Below are positions 45,480 to 56,250 of a stretch of DNA of 64,000 bases, one piece after another. A program made the translations under genes and the position numbers. The notes beneath the pieces are model-generated. The model was not told the DNA's origin, searched no databases, and was given only the letters and a program-made list of their open reading frames with translations. The first letter of the stretch is position 1, and each line of letters opens with the position of its first letter. The stretch is taken from NCBI GenBank assembly GCA_963576565.1, contig CAUYVT010000086.1, positions 28,035 to 92,034 of the forward strand, written 5' to 3'. Origin of the DNA: Aspidapion aeneum (Eukaryota; Arthropoda; Insecta; Coleoptera; Brentidae).

Positions 45480-47014
45480 CTAGATTACCCTAGACACGAC
45501 GGACTTACTTGTACAGTTTCTGGGATATCTCCTACAATTCGCTGCAGTGCCAAAACCAAAAACAAAGGCGATCCCAGAAACTGTTGTCGACCCAGCCAAA
45601 ATTTGTTAGCAAAGAGAGACAAAGCACTTCGTCGAGAATACCAGAATAATGAAGTGGCCGGAAACCGTTTTGTAAATTTGGTGGGGAGTGGGGACAGAAA
45701 ACGCAATACCAACCAACCAGAAAACCCCGCGGTTTTCAAACTAACCAATGAGGAAATACAGCAATAGTTCTATACAGGTATATAGGGGGCAACACCGACC
45801 AAGGGGACATTGCAATTAGGTAAAACGCACATTGAGGTGTTGTCGGATCTATTTCCACGGTTGGAATTTTTATAACAAGGACGTCGAGACACCCTCCATA
45901 CATAGACCGAACATTTGCCTACCGGACCCCCGCCAACATATCAAGTAGAAGAAGAATAACCCTACGGACTATAAGAAGCTCAGCATTGAAACCATCAACT
46001 GTAAAATCAACTACTGAAGACCAGGGCATGCATCAAACCCAGGAATATTCGAACACTCCACCAATTCCCATATGAGTAACGCTATACTGAGCGCAGAATT
46101 TAGTTGCACTCCAGTTACAGTCTTCGTCAAAAGTTTCCTTCGCTCTTTATAAATGTTTTCTCTAATATTCATATGGTTTAACGCCATTTTTGTAAAACAT
46201 TTCTACAGTAATAAAGTTGAACTGAACTATTGCTTAAAGGCACAAGAGTGTTCAGATGTTAACTCACACGATTTCGTTTATTCTTTTAGTCTTGGTTTTT
46301 ATCCCTCGTTTATCTCCCCTTTACAAAAGTGCATAACTCGTATTTATTTTATCCTTTCCCTATCAAATTAATAAAGATATCAAAGTGGCGGAGCCTCGGT
46401 TGTTCCTGGTCGACCCAAATATGTTTTCGTATTATCAAAACTAGTTAATCCGTGAAGGATATGAGGTTCGGATTGTCCCAATATCCTCGAAATAAACGTA
46501 AGGGAATGAAATGTTCATCTAAATGTTTCTTTCCTGTTACTGAAACCATTTGTGATGCGGCAACGCCGCCATTCCCCAGCAGAATCGCTGTTCATTGTCA
46601 TGACAGTCAACGAAAACTATGAAATTTCAGATAAACAAAACAGTCAAAAGTTTTTTATGTGATTTTCCCGAAACCTGTGATCCTAAATTCCAATTACGAT
46701 GTCCAGATAATTCGATGTGCGTAGTGTCCACAGTAATTCGATGGAATGCCTCCTTTTAAGGTAACTTCCTAGACACTATATAACCTCCAAACCTAGCTCT
46801 ATAAAATACCCTTACTTTGTGTACAGAAAGACGAATCAAAGAGCCTTGATTATTTACCTAAATAAACAAATATGTAACGTTGCCTTAAACGAAAAAATGA
46901 CACGTTACAAAATCCTACCCTTTCTTTTAGTCACGTGACTTTCCTTTTAACTCTCTTGCATATGAGCACATGACTGAAGTAACTCGATCATCTACAACAA
47001 CACCATTTGTGTTT
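45480..47014. other. GC-balanced stretch of unknown origin
   Basis: Less AT-rich than its surroundings. TTTGGCTGGGTCGACAAC on the - strand near 45605 and TTTGGGTCGACCAGGAAC on the - strand near 46420 are similar. Together with TATAAAATACCC (about 46800) and AATAAA (about 46861), they might mark decayed LTR-type sequence, but no paired long terminal repeat or gag/pol frame is visible. TGTAACGT ... ACGTTACA at 46873-46910 is a small inverted repeat. Confidence 0.25.
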
Positions 47015-47372
47015 TGGACAGTTACTTGGTCGTTCCATTAAAACAAAACCGTTTTAAAACAGTCCTCGTACTGCATTGCGCGCGTATTGGGATTTTTTGG
47101 ACGGTTTTATGACTGTCGAACGAGATGATGGAACACTGCTATTAAAAACATTTTAAGAATAAAATATTGACTGATACTGATATTAAATTTTACGCTTATT
47201 TTAAAAATCGATTAAAACGAGGGTCATTTCATGCATAAGAAAAATTATAACTTCATGCAATATCTCAAAAACTAAGAAAGATATGTAAAAACTGTTTACA
47301 TCTGTCAATTCTTCAAGAAAAAAAAATTATAAAAAACCTCTGTATACGAAAACAAAATTATCACCCCGTAGC
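47015..47372. repeat. Reversed relative of the 38483-39720 repeat
   Basis: The reverse complement carries GTTCCATCATCTCG, GTCATAAAACCGT, TTAGTTTTTGAGATATTGCA and CTTGAAGAATTGACAGATGT in the order found at 39050-39670, without the MITE. Confidence 0.6.
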
Positions 47373-47379
47373 TTAAAAG

Positions 47380-48115
47380 CAGATTGCTATATCAAGATTC
47401 GGTTTTGACCTTTTAACTTGTCTTAACATTTGAGTGTCGCAAGGGGGTATTTCGTCTCTATTATGAACACTAATATCATCAGCGTAGCCAGCTATTTGCG
47501 TTGATTTGATGCCAATATATCCGCTTGTGTCAATCATCCTCACAGAAACTTTAAGGAAAAGATTAAACAGTAATGAAGATAACCTTGCCATACTCCTGAA
47601 GTTACACAGAATGGCTCTGAGAACTGGTTTTTTATTCTGACTACGGCTCTTGAACACCGAATAGAAGCGTTGATTCCCAAAGTTGCTAAATCCTGCATAA
47701 TTTTTTTCTGATTTACGCCGTCAAAAGCATGATAAATAAAATATGTACATGTATATAAAAGTTGCGTTCCAAGGCTTTTCCTTGAATTTGCCCGATAACA
47801 AATATTTGATCTAAGGTAGACCTGTTGGGGCGAAATCTACATTGGTATTCTCCGATAGCCAGCTAAGAATACTCCAATAGTATGTTTTCTAACTCTATTG
47901 ACAATATCTTATAAACCGCGTTTAGCAGTGGAAGTTTTGACAGTTAAGCTTATCACCTTTTTTGAAAATTGGCTGTATAATACCCAGGGTCCATTCCTCC
48001 GGAATTTTCTCTTGTGTTCTGTCTTCTTTTATAAGGTCATGTACCGTACTCAACCCGAATTCCGTCATGAAGCGGAACGACGCATTTTATTATAAGGTAA
48101 GCCACTTGCAGGTTC
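47380..48115 (-). pseudogene. Old RTE-like reverse transcriptase fragment
   Basis: On the - strand: WTLGIIQPIFKKGDKLNCQN, a decayed stretch with several stops, then SSLLFNLFLKVSVRMIDTSG and IAGYADDISVHNRDE. The catalytic YADD is at about 47465-47480. More diverged than the family at 20193 and clearly dead. Confidence 0.75.
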
Positions 48116-48239
48116 ATTTAATCTAAGATTTTAGGTACTTTATTATATTATTACCTAATATGTATTTTTTACTAAACCAATGTCCATAGATAAGTTTTTA
48201 ACCAAAATTTACTTCCTTTTTTTGATTATTTTCAATAAA

Positions 48240-49330
48240 AAGGGGATGACGGGGTTTGGGTTACAAAAAAGCATTGAGTCGGAAATCCGACAGGAGTGAC
48301 GGAATTCCCAACAAAAACAATGTCTATTCAATTTAGTTTTTTGCATGCCTACATTTATCAAAACGCGAAAAATGCATCTAAATCAAAATGACATTTGATC
48401 AAATTTTCTAAATCTCAAATTCCGTCATTTTTGAGCTATTTTCTCCGAAAATGTCTTTTAAATTCAAGGTGTCGGAATTCAGGCTGTGGGGCTATGATTG
48501 CTTTCCGATTATTTTATTTTTGTAAAAAATAAGGGTGACAGAGTTCTGATGGGCAACAATTCTTTTAAAGTTCAGTTTTTTCCATATCAACAAACATCTA
48601 AAAACAAAAATCTAAGATGATAAAACCTACAATAAATCAAATTTTTTAAATTTCAAATTCCGTCATATGTTTTTATACTCTACTCATTTAAAATCTGTAA
48701 TGAATTTGGGTGTCGGAATTCAGGTTACGACAATGATGGCTTTCAGGTTGTGATTTTTCACGTTTGCTAGAATATGAACGAGGCTGTCCCCTTTTCATAT
48801 CTTACGAAAAATACCTACCTATCCAGAATTTTTGCTCCAAATATTCTGTTTTCTGTAAGAAATAAATACCTAACAAGGCTCCACCCCACTAAAAACTATT
48901 AATTGTCATTTGGAATACCCCAGTTATAGGTTAAGCGAATTTTTAGTTATGTTACAGTCAGACAGATAGACCGACAGATAATCCTAGAACAGTTATACTG
49001 ACACACATATACTACCCCAAAATTTGGTAATTAGGTTTTTTTAGTTTTTAAACAACTCATTTGAACTGGTAATAACAATATTTTATTGACGAACCCATTA
49101 GGCTTTCACGTCGAATGGTATAAACAATTAAAAATTCTATATTTCTTCATGTGCGTACTGTATTCCTAAAAATATTTGATAAATTTATGTAAGCAAAGTT
49201 AATTAGTAAAATAAAAGTTGTTTGTTATAGATTGTTTTTAGCATCCATTTTATCATATGACGGAATTCAGGTCAAAACTATGTCGGAGTTCAGGTAAGCA
49301 CTATGTCGAAATGAGAAATTTCGGATCTCT
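48240..49330. repeat. Diverged tandem repeat with GTGTCGGAATTCAGG
   Basis: Two clear units of about 245 bp hold TTTAAATYTCAAATTCCGTCAT, then GGTGTCGGAATTCAGGYT and GATKGCTTTC (48410-48520 and 48650-48755). Partial copies with GACGGAATTC, GTCGGAGTTCAGGT and GACAGAGTTCTGATGGG lie at both edges. No ORF. Confidence 0.55.
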
Positions 49331-49442
49331 AACTTTTTTTATTTACTAAAAAAATATAGTTAGATTTATATTCTTAAAATAGAATACAATGTTTAATCAA
49401 ATAGGTTCTACCCTCCATCTTTCAATACTGCATGATTATTAG

Positions 49443-49930
49443 TTAATGACTGTCTTTTTAATTATGGTGGTCCAACAGTGCGTTCTAGCTGTTCGTTTCA
49501 TTGCGTCTTAGCTGCCTCAAATCGTCTCGTAACGCATCTAGTTATAAATTGCCCTATTTTCTCTGGTTCGGTACTGTGAAGACACAGTTGTTTGGCTTTT
49601 CTTTTTTGTTCTGTAACTCTCCTGCATTCTCCATCATACCATTCCTTATTTTTTGCTTTCGTGTTTTGTCCCATTGTTTCGATTGCTACTTTTTGTATGA
49701 TGGTTTTAATTCCCATTCTTCATCTAGATTTGTTTTTCGGCTCCAACTTTTTCTTAAATTTTATACAGATTGCAATATAGGTAATTTTTTTTACGTTACA
49801 TTTATTAATCTTGATTTCTCCGTTGTTTCTAGACAGAGATACCTTTTGTTCGAGTTTTAATCCTACAAGAAAGTGGTCGGAGATAGATATCAAGATGTGA
49901 TCTTTTTGGTTTGTTTCTGCACTACCAGGT
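49443..49930 (-). pseudogene. RTE-like endonuclease/linker fragment
   Basis: On the - strand: ILISISDHFLVGLKLEQKVS (endonuclease end with SDHFLV), then IKTIIQKVAIETMGQNTKAK, NKEWYDGECRRVTEQKRKAK, ITRCVTRRFEAAKTQ. This is the linker that precedes RT in RTE-type elements. A frameshift separates the two parts near 49716. No RT core. Confidence 0.7.
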
Positions 49931-50055
49931 ACCTTCCAGGTGCCTTTAAAACACGAATATTAAAAAGTGTTTAATAAGAAATTTTTCAAAATTAAATTTC
50001 TAAATTAATAATTTTTCCCTAGAAGTACAATTTACCACGGCCCTGGGTATTTTAT

Positions 50056-50755
50056 ATTTGTATGCACAATTAACCGTGTGGTCCTAAGTGCCCATAAATT
50101 GGCAGAGTAATATTAGCTCACACATATACCATACTATAGTAGTGTGAGCTATGGTGATCCTAACTTTTTCGAGAAAAAAAAAGTTGCTCCGATTTCAAAA
50201 ATTTTTATATATCTTTGCGTTTCAGATGATTTTGAACCTTTTTTGTTGCGCCGTCTGTCTGTCTGTCTGTCTGTCTGTCTGTATGTCTGTCTGTCTGTAT
50301 GTCTGTCTGTAACGACCAACGCGCATAACTCAAAAACCGCTTGGCCGATGAATGAAATTTGGTACCTAGGCTGGGGTTTGGGCCGAGATGGTCCCATTTA
50401 AAAATGAACAAAATCCACCGAACACAAACCAAATAAAAGGGTGGGGGTAGATTAAAAAAATTAGAGTTTAAGTGAAAATATGGCGTGTGTGATATCAAAC
50501 GAAAGGTAATTGAGTCCGGAGTTTAACAAAATACATTTTAGTTTTTGTTTTTTTTAAGGGTGGGGGTAGATTTCAAAAATTTGAGTTTAAGTCAAAACAT
50601 GGCTTGTGTGGTATCAAACAAAAGGTAATTTAGTCTGGAGTTGAATAAAATATATTTTAGTTTTTAGTTATATTAGCTCACACGTACACTATAACTATAG
50701 TACCTAGTGTGAGCTTAGGGGCCCATATATTGGCAGAGTATTTTTTTTTTTGATG
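50056..50755 (+). repeat. Composite dispersed repeat with AGCTCACAC hairpins
   Basis: It opens with GCCCATAAATTGGCAGAGTA and a hairpin TAGCTCACAC...GTGTGAGCTA (50112-50152). A GTCT microsatellite follows, then AACCGCTTGGCCGATGAATG. Two tandem units of about 120 bp come next (GGGTGGGGGTAGATT ... ATATCAAACGAAAGGTAATT; 50440 and 50564), then a second hairpin (50672-50715) and GGGGCCCATATATTGGCAGA. The closing part recurs in reverse at 63588-63703. Confidence 0.65.
50252..50311 (+). repeat. (GTCT)n microsatellite
   Basis: About 14 GTCT/GTAT units with two GTAT interruptions. The open frames here on both strands (SVCLSVCL and TDRQTDRQ) are repeat artefacts. Confidence 0.95.
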
Positions 50756-52194
50756 GCCTTGGTGAATCTTATACTTGAGAAATCAGCTAATTTCTTCAGG
50801 ATCGAAACCTGTATTTTTTGGCTTTTGTTTGAATAATTGAAAGGCTAGTTAGCGGAAAATCTCAATACATGATCTAATTGTAATTGACTTAATAGTTTTA
50901 ATTTACCACTATGTCGCAAGAACTTTTCTAGTGGAACGACTAGGTATTACAGTAATCTACATGTGCTCTAGTTAAACCACGGTACGCAATAATAAAATTA
51001 TAACGATGCGATAATTAAAAGTAAGGCAATGATAATTTGTTTATTAAAATAAAATGTTTATTGGAAAATCCGCAATAGGCTTTTGGCCAATTACCCCTGA
51101 CACGACAAAAGAAAAATAATTTTTCAACGTGTCTGTTAAGCTACATTTACAACCAATTTTAAACCAGCGTAGTTTTATTCAAAATTGACATTTCTGTACG
51201 TATCCATTTACAATAACCAATTTTTAGGTTATGGTAGGCCCGATTTTATTTTTTATAAAGCATATGGAAAAAGTATGAATTTTGCAAGAAGGGTAGTTTT
51301 TGTCTTTACCACCGTAGCCGGGCTGGTGCACTATCATTTTATCCAAGACCACAAGAAACAAAAAAAAAATTCTAACCTTCAAATTTTAAAGCCAAGGTGC
51401 TTGTTCAAATTCTAATTTTGCTTTGGCTTAACCAAACGTCAAATTGACAATAAAAGTGATCCTGAACAAACCCATATGTCAAGCTCATAGTAAGCTGGTT
51501 CAAAATTGATTGTAAGTGTAGCTTAACCCGAAGGGTTCACTGGGCATGTTTAGCGGGTTAGAGAGCCGCTAAACATGGCCAGTGGAGTATTCACAGCGTC
51601 AAGCTCACCCGGTAGTCGGCATAAAATTTTTATTTTAAGAAATTTTTTAAACTAAAATGGAAACGTTGTACTAAAAGGCTGGTTACGTTGACTTCAGTGA
51701 CGTCCTTCGGAAGGAAAAAAAGTGTAAAAGTTTTACTTTACATTATAAAATAATTTTGTTTATAACCACCGAAAGAGTAAAAAACTGAGTAGGAGGCGGT
51801 TATTCAATAAGGGCTGCGGGGCTGCAGCACCGGCTAATTTTAAGTACAGTAATGTATATTTTTTACTACGTTACATACAAGGCACTTCTCGGGTGCAAGC
51901 CTGCGTTTTTAATATCGTTGATTGCTATTCGGTCTCTTCTCGTAGTGTGCTGGGCGTTCTGCGCGATGTAGATGCGCGGTTGATTTTGTCGGGTCTGTTA
52001 ATCAAACTACCCCGAATAAAGGATGGATGAATACAGATTGTCCCACATAATTAAAAGGATAAAACTATTCAACTGACGTCGCAGCTATGCAAAATTTTAG
52101 AAAATCAGGGTAGTCTCCCGTTAAAAACAGATGAGAACTGCAAATTTATACCTTGTTGAGTGTTTACACAATTTACGGTATTCTTTTATGAGTA
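50756..52194. other. Intergenic, holding one strong hairpin
   Basis: A 19-bp stem lies at 51538-51584. The rest shows no ORF or repeat family I can name. Confidence 0.35.
51538..51584. repeat. Perfect-looking hairpin, 19-bp stem with one mismatch
   Basis: CACTGGGCATGTTTAGCGG (51538-51556) and CCGCTAAACATGGCCAGTG (51566-51584) pair at 18 of 19 positions across a 9-base loop. No long-TIR element surrounds it. It could be a small foldback relic, a structured RNA, or a binding site; the sequence alone does not say which. Confidence 0.7.
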
Positions 52195-52476
52195 AATAGA
52201 CACTTATTGGAATAAAAGCTGACCTTATTTTAAAATCGACCCTATAGTGATTTACATATAAAAAGCAGCTGCTCTACTTCAAAATTCGGCCTTTGTGTAT
52301 TTAAAAACCGGATTTATTAGTGTCGGTATTTATTAAATGAGAGTTAGCGTTTTTGTTATTAAATTTGGCTTTGGTATGTCAATTTTGAGAGGTCAGCTGT
52401 TAGTTTTCTGTGTAAATGTGTCAAAATAAAGTCGACTCTAAAATAAAGTCAGGTTTTATTCCAATAAGTCCCTAAT
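52195..52476. mobile_element. MITE with TTAGGGACTTATTGGAATAA ends
   Basis: Left ATAGACACTTATTGGAATAA and right TTATTCCAATAAGTCCCTAA are inverted, followed inward by GCTGACC/GTCAGG and a second inverted pair of TTATTTTAAAATCGACCCTA type. Shares its terminal consensus with 58192-58418. No ORF. Confidence 0.65.
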
Positions 52477-52977
52477 ATTTATTTTATTTTTTGCCAAAGC
52501 AAAGGCATTTTTAATTTTGTAATATTTAAGTGATAAAAAGTGATTGAATGTTTTGCCAATAAAAAAGACAGACGCATTGAACTTGTATATAAAAATAAAA
52601 AGAAGTGACTGTTACGAAAGACCATCTATTACCTTTGTACCATATGTACAAAGTGTTAATATAATAAACCTCAATAATTGAAAGTGTACTAATAAATAAA
52701 TCGTTCGAACGATTTAAAAATAAACCTTAAAATTTGTGTTTTACGTTGGATTAATGGAGGTACAAAATCTAAAAAATGGGTAGGTAAGTTTTTATTATTT
52801 TTAACACTTTTTTAAAAATTTGTCCTTGTTCCCCACTTTGCAGAACCGCCACTTTTAAACCTCACGCGCCGCCACTGTTCGATACCTAATTATATACAAA
52901 CAGTGCGTTTGAAAAATCGTAAGTATACTTTCCGCAATCAAGTAAGAACATTGTTGTTTTTTTCTGACATGAAAACC
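52477..52977. other. No recognisable feature
   Basis: AT-rich. GATCGTTCGAACGATT near 52702 is a short palindrome. Nothing else seen. Confidence 0.4.
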
Positions 52978-53830
52978 AGTTTTAAAATATATATCGCAGT
53001 AGCTCTAAAAAACTGGAAACGGAAAGTGCACGGCATGAGAATACAACTTAACGACCGATTTACTATATACACACTACAGTTTGCTGACGACCAAGTAATT
53101 GTAGCTAATGGTAAAGAAGACATGGAATATATGATGAGAAAGTTAATGGAAGAATACCAAAAGTGGGGATTAACAGTGAACGTGGACAAGACACAGTACT
53201 TATGTATTGGAAATGAATCCAGTGAGTTAGAACTAGACAATGGACAAGTAATATCTCCATGCAATGAGTATGTATACTTGGGTGTCACATTTGATAAAAA
53301 GAATAGTAAAATCAAAAAAGGTTATTGGATGTCTTAACAGTATTTTATGGAGCAGAGAGATAAAAAAGAATGTAAAATTTAACATATATGAAATAATGGT
53401 GAAAAGCACGCTGTTGTATGGAATAGAGACTTGTCGCGTAACAGAAAAATACAAAACAAAAATGGAAAATGTCGAAATGGATGCAATAAGAAGATCAATG
53501 AGAATATCTAGAACAGATTACATAAGAAATGAGATCATAAAAGAAAGAATGGGAATCGAAGGAAGCATAACGGATGACATCACTAAAAGACAACTGATAT
53601 GGTACGGCCATGTACAACGGATGAACGACGAAAGATTACCAAACAGGTCCTAGAATGGCAACCAATAGGGCGCAGAAAAAGAGGACGTCCTAAACTAGAA
53701 TGGCAACAGTCAATCCAAAGATCAATGAGTCAAAAAAATCTGACAGAAGATGATTATCAGGATCGAAGGAGGTTGAGAATAGGGGTCGGACAACGTAGAA
53801 AAACGTTCTAAACCGACTAAAATAAAATAA
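52978..53830 (+). pseudogene. RTE-like copy, 5'-truncated, two frame breaks
   Basis: Starts at the residues FKIYIAVALKNWKRKVHGM, just before the FADD motif, and runs to the AACCGACTAAAATAAAATAA tail. Two private lesions break the frame relative to the copy at 20193: loss of about 34 bp after 53298 (the TDCKELE segment) and loss of one base in the LPKQVLE segment near 53644. Otherwise nearly identical to the sister copies. Confidence 0.85.
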
Positions 53831-53959
53831 ATAAATAAAAAAAAACAATTTTATCGAATGCTGAAGAACGCTCTTAATTCATTTGTAATTTTATAGGTAA
53901 TTATTAATGTTACAAGGGCTGTCTTTTATATTTTGAATATAGGAACATTTTCGGGCCAG

Positions 53960-54925
53960 AACAAGCCAAGTTGATTTCTGTTTTCGGTAATGAAGCACCA
54001 CATCAGTCGACTGAGAACTTAAGCGTGTACGGATTAGCCTTAGCGACGATCCAAGGCCAGGTGTACCAAAAACGGCTGTCACCCAGGAAAATATCGATGT
54101 TGTGCGCATGTTCATAACGGAAGATCGAAATGTGACATTTTGCGAGATTGAGGCTTCATTCGGAATTTCAAAGACCTCAATTCAAAGCATTTTGCATTAA
54201 AATTTAGGGGTAAAAAAATTAGTTTTCCGCTGGATACCGCATCTGTTAACCGAAGAACGGAAAGAAGCTAGGGTTAATTGGTGTCAGAAAACTCTAGATC
54301 GCTTTGAGGCAGAAAACTCGAAAAACGTGTACAACATTGTTAGTGGTGATGAATCGTGGATTTACTCATATGAACCCGAAAATAAACGTCAGGTGTCTGT
54401 TTGGCTGTTCCAAGATGAAGAAAAGCCAACCAAAATTATCTGTTCTCGAAGTGTATCCAAAAAGATGGTCCTGATATTTGTTTTAAAAGCAGGTTACATA
54501 GGAACAAGTTTGCACAAAGCACAAAAACCATTGAATTTTTAACAGTCTGGACCTACACTTCATATCATTATTTTTGAGACAACTTTTTACAACATTTTTT
54601 CGTTGGCCTACGCTATTTGTTATGGTAAACAGCTGATAACTGTCAAACAATTATCTCAAAAATTATGGAGTATAAGACCTAACGGTTTCTATACTGTTCC
54701 GAAAATCAAGAATGGACTGTGAACAAAGATTTCAGTCGCCAGAGAAAGCAGTCGACGCCTTCAAGAATGCAATTTTGACAGTACCAACAATCGAGTGGAA
54801 TTACAGCTTTGACAACTGGTTTGAGCGCATGCAAAAGTGCAATAATTTTCGTAAAGAATACTACAAGAAACAAGTCTTTAAAAGTTATCTACTGTTTTAT
54901 TCCAGCTCTATATGCAAAACTTAAA
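53960..54925 (+). pseudogene. Mariner transposase, dead
   Basis: The segments run in mariner order: DDPRPGVPKTAVTQENIDVV, a second HTH (CEIEASFGISKTSIQSILH, then a TAA), KKLVFRWIPHLLTEERKEAR, RFEAENSKNVYNIVSGDESW with the first catalytic Asp (codon 54347-54349), and YSYEPENKRQVSVWLFQDEE. After about 54540 the sequence decays. The region of the second Asp is not recognisable, and the third-Asp region survives as PNGFYTVPKIKNGL with Gly where Asp is expected. The C-terminus QRFQSPEKAVDAFKNAI ... WFERMQKCN is clear. Terminal repeats were not resolved. Confidence 0.85.
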
Positions 54926-55425
54926 AGACAACCATCGTACTAAGCCATGCAAATAGATTTCATGCTATACTACTATAATTTTTAACTATCAAAAACAAAA
55001 TTGTTTTTCAACGGTTCGTCTTAACTCCAACTGGACTGAAAGAAGAAACCCATATGGCGGATTTACATGGCTTTAGTAGCTGGAACAAGTACTAAAGTAA
55101 TATTATACAGGTTATTGTCTTCCTCCACTACTTTTACATTTGTTTTAAACAAATGTTTCGTAAGGTGAAACTTACATTTTTAGAGGACATTACTAATCTA
55201 AATTAGGACAACACATTGAAAAACTGGTTTAAAAAAATTTGCAGGTTTTTTGTATTGCAATCCTTTCCTTTGCTTGAAAGCATGTTAGGCTATCTCACAG
55301 CCTCTTCTGCATTAGTATTTTTCGCATTCTCTTGATATTAAGCTTAAGCCTGGGGCTCTATCTTTCCCTAAATAGCCTAGCTAGTTGCGCCCCCGAATTG
55401 ATGGTTGAGTGGGGAAGTATTAGAA
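54926..55425. other. No recognisable feature
   Basis: AT-rich flank between the mariner and the next MITE. No frame or repeat stands out. Confidence 0.4.
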
Positions 55426-55612
55426 TACAGTGAAGTCCGCATACAGCGAACCCGTTTATAATGAACACTCGCTTATAGCGAACCCCGTTCAAAATACCCT
55501 AAAAACTTTTTGCTTAGGTTTCCAATAGTCTATTATGTCTTCTTATAGTAAACCTCGGATATAGCGAACCAGTTTCCCTGCAATCTTCGAGTTCACTATA
55601 TCCGGAGTTCAA
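55426..55612. mobile_element. Pogo/Tigger-style MITE, TATAGCGAACC type
   Basis: TACAGTGAAGTCCGCATACA on the left and CACTATATCCGGAGTTCA on the right are inverted. Internal words GCTTATAGCGAACCCC and GATATAGCGAACCAG repeat the motif, as in pogo-type ends. No ORF. Confidence 0.6.
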
Positions 55613-55691
55613 AAATTTTTTAGAGAAATCATTACATAATGTTGAACAAGAACAGTTCCAGGCCAAAATGTTTTAGCCCGAGCATAGCTCC

Positions 55692-55939
55692 CAGTGGCGT
55701 AGCGTGCCTTAAAGGGCAGAGGAATCAAAGGCTGAAAGGGGCGCCCGTAAAAAAATTTGCGACCAAAAAAAGAGGTCAACATTTCTTTAGTTTACTCTCT
55801 TTTTTATTAGACATCCGATCATTTGCCTTTTCCGGCCATGCTACTTTATAAATAAAGCTTAGGACACCCATGGGGCGCCAGTACTCTGGGGGCCAGGGGG
55901 GCGACGAACCCCCAAGCCGCCCTCCACGCTACGCCGCTG
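55692..55939. mobile_element. hAT-type MITE, CAGTGGCGTAGCGTGCC subfamily
   Basis: Ends CAGTGGCGTAGCGTGCCTTA and CCACGCTACGCCGCTG, with a perfect 8-bp duplication ATAGCTCC at 55684-55691 and 55940-55947. Sister of 13694-13916. Confidence 0.87.
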
Positions 55940-56250
55940 ATAGCTCCTTAAAGTTTCGTGTTTTGTATACTTACTGGATTTTTGCAGTTGCTTTTAATCT
56001 CTTAAGGATTGAAAAGCGTCATTTTAGTACCTTGAAACAGGGACTTATAGTATAGTTTTATTCTCCAAAGTGCTTAAAAGAAATTTTAGTGCAAGAAAAG
56101 GGATTGCATAAGATTTTTGTTTTTAAATGAGGGCCATAAATGGTCCGTTAAATGAATCTTTAGAGTAGATCCTAAAGATCTATCATAACAACATCATTTC
56201 ATGTAAAAAAAGCCAAGTTTAGAAAAATATTTCCAAACTAGTAAGAACCT

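Noticed and set aside
45485..45748. 87-codon - strand frame with a hydrophobic segment (SPLFLVLAL) before RIVGDIPETVQ
   Set aside because: It looked like a signal-peptide exon of the protease gene, but an intron to the next candidate exon would be only about 30 bp and no good start or acceptor is present.
45480..46910. Possible LTR retrotransposon (two TTTGG..GTCGAC words, TATA and AATAAA signals)
   Set aside because: No duplicated long terminal repeat, no primer-binding site I can defend, and no gag or pol frame.
50149..50401. Overlapping frames with SVCLSVCL or TDRQTDRQ repeats
   Set aside because: Products of the (GTCT)n microsatellite.
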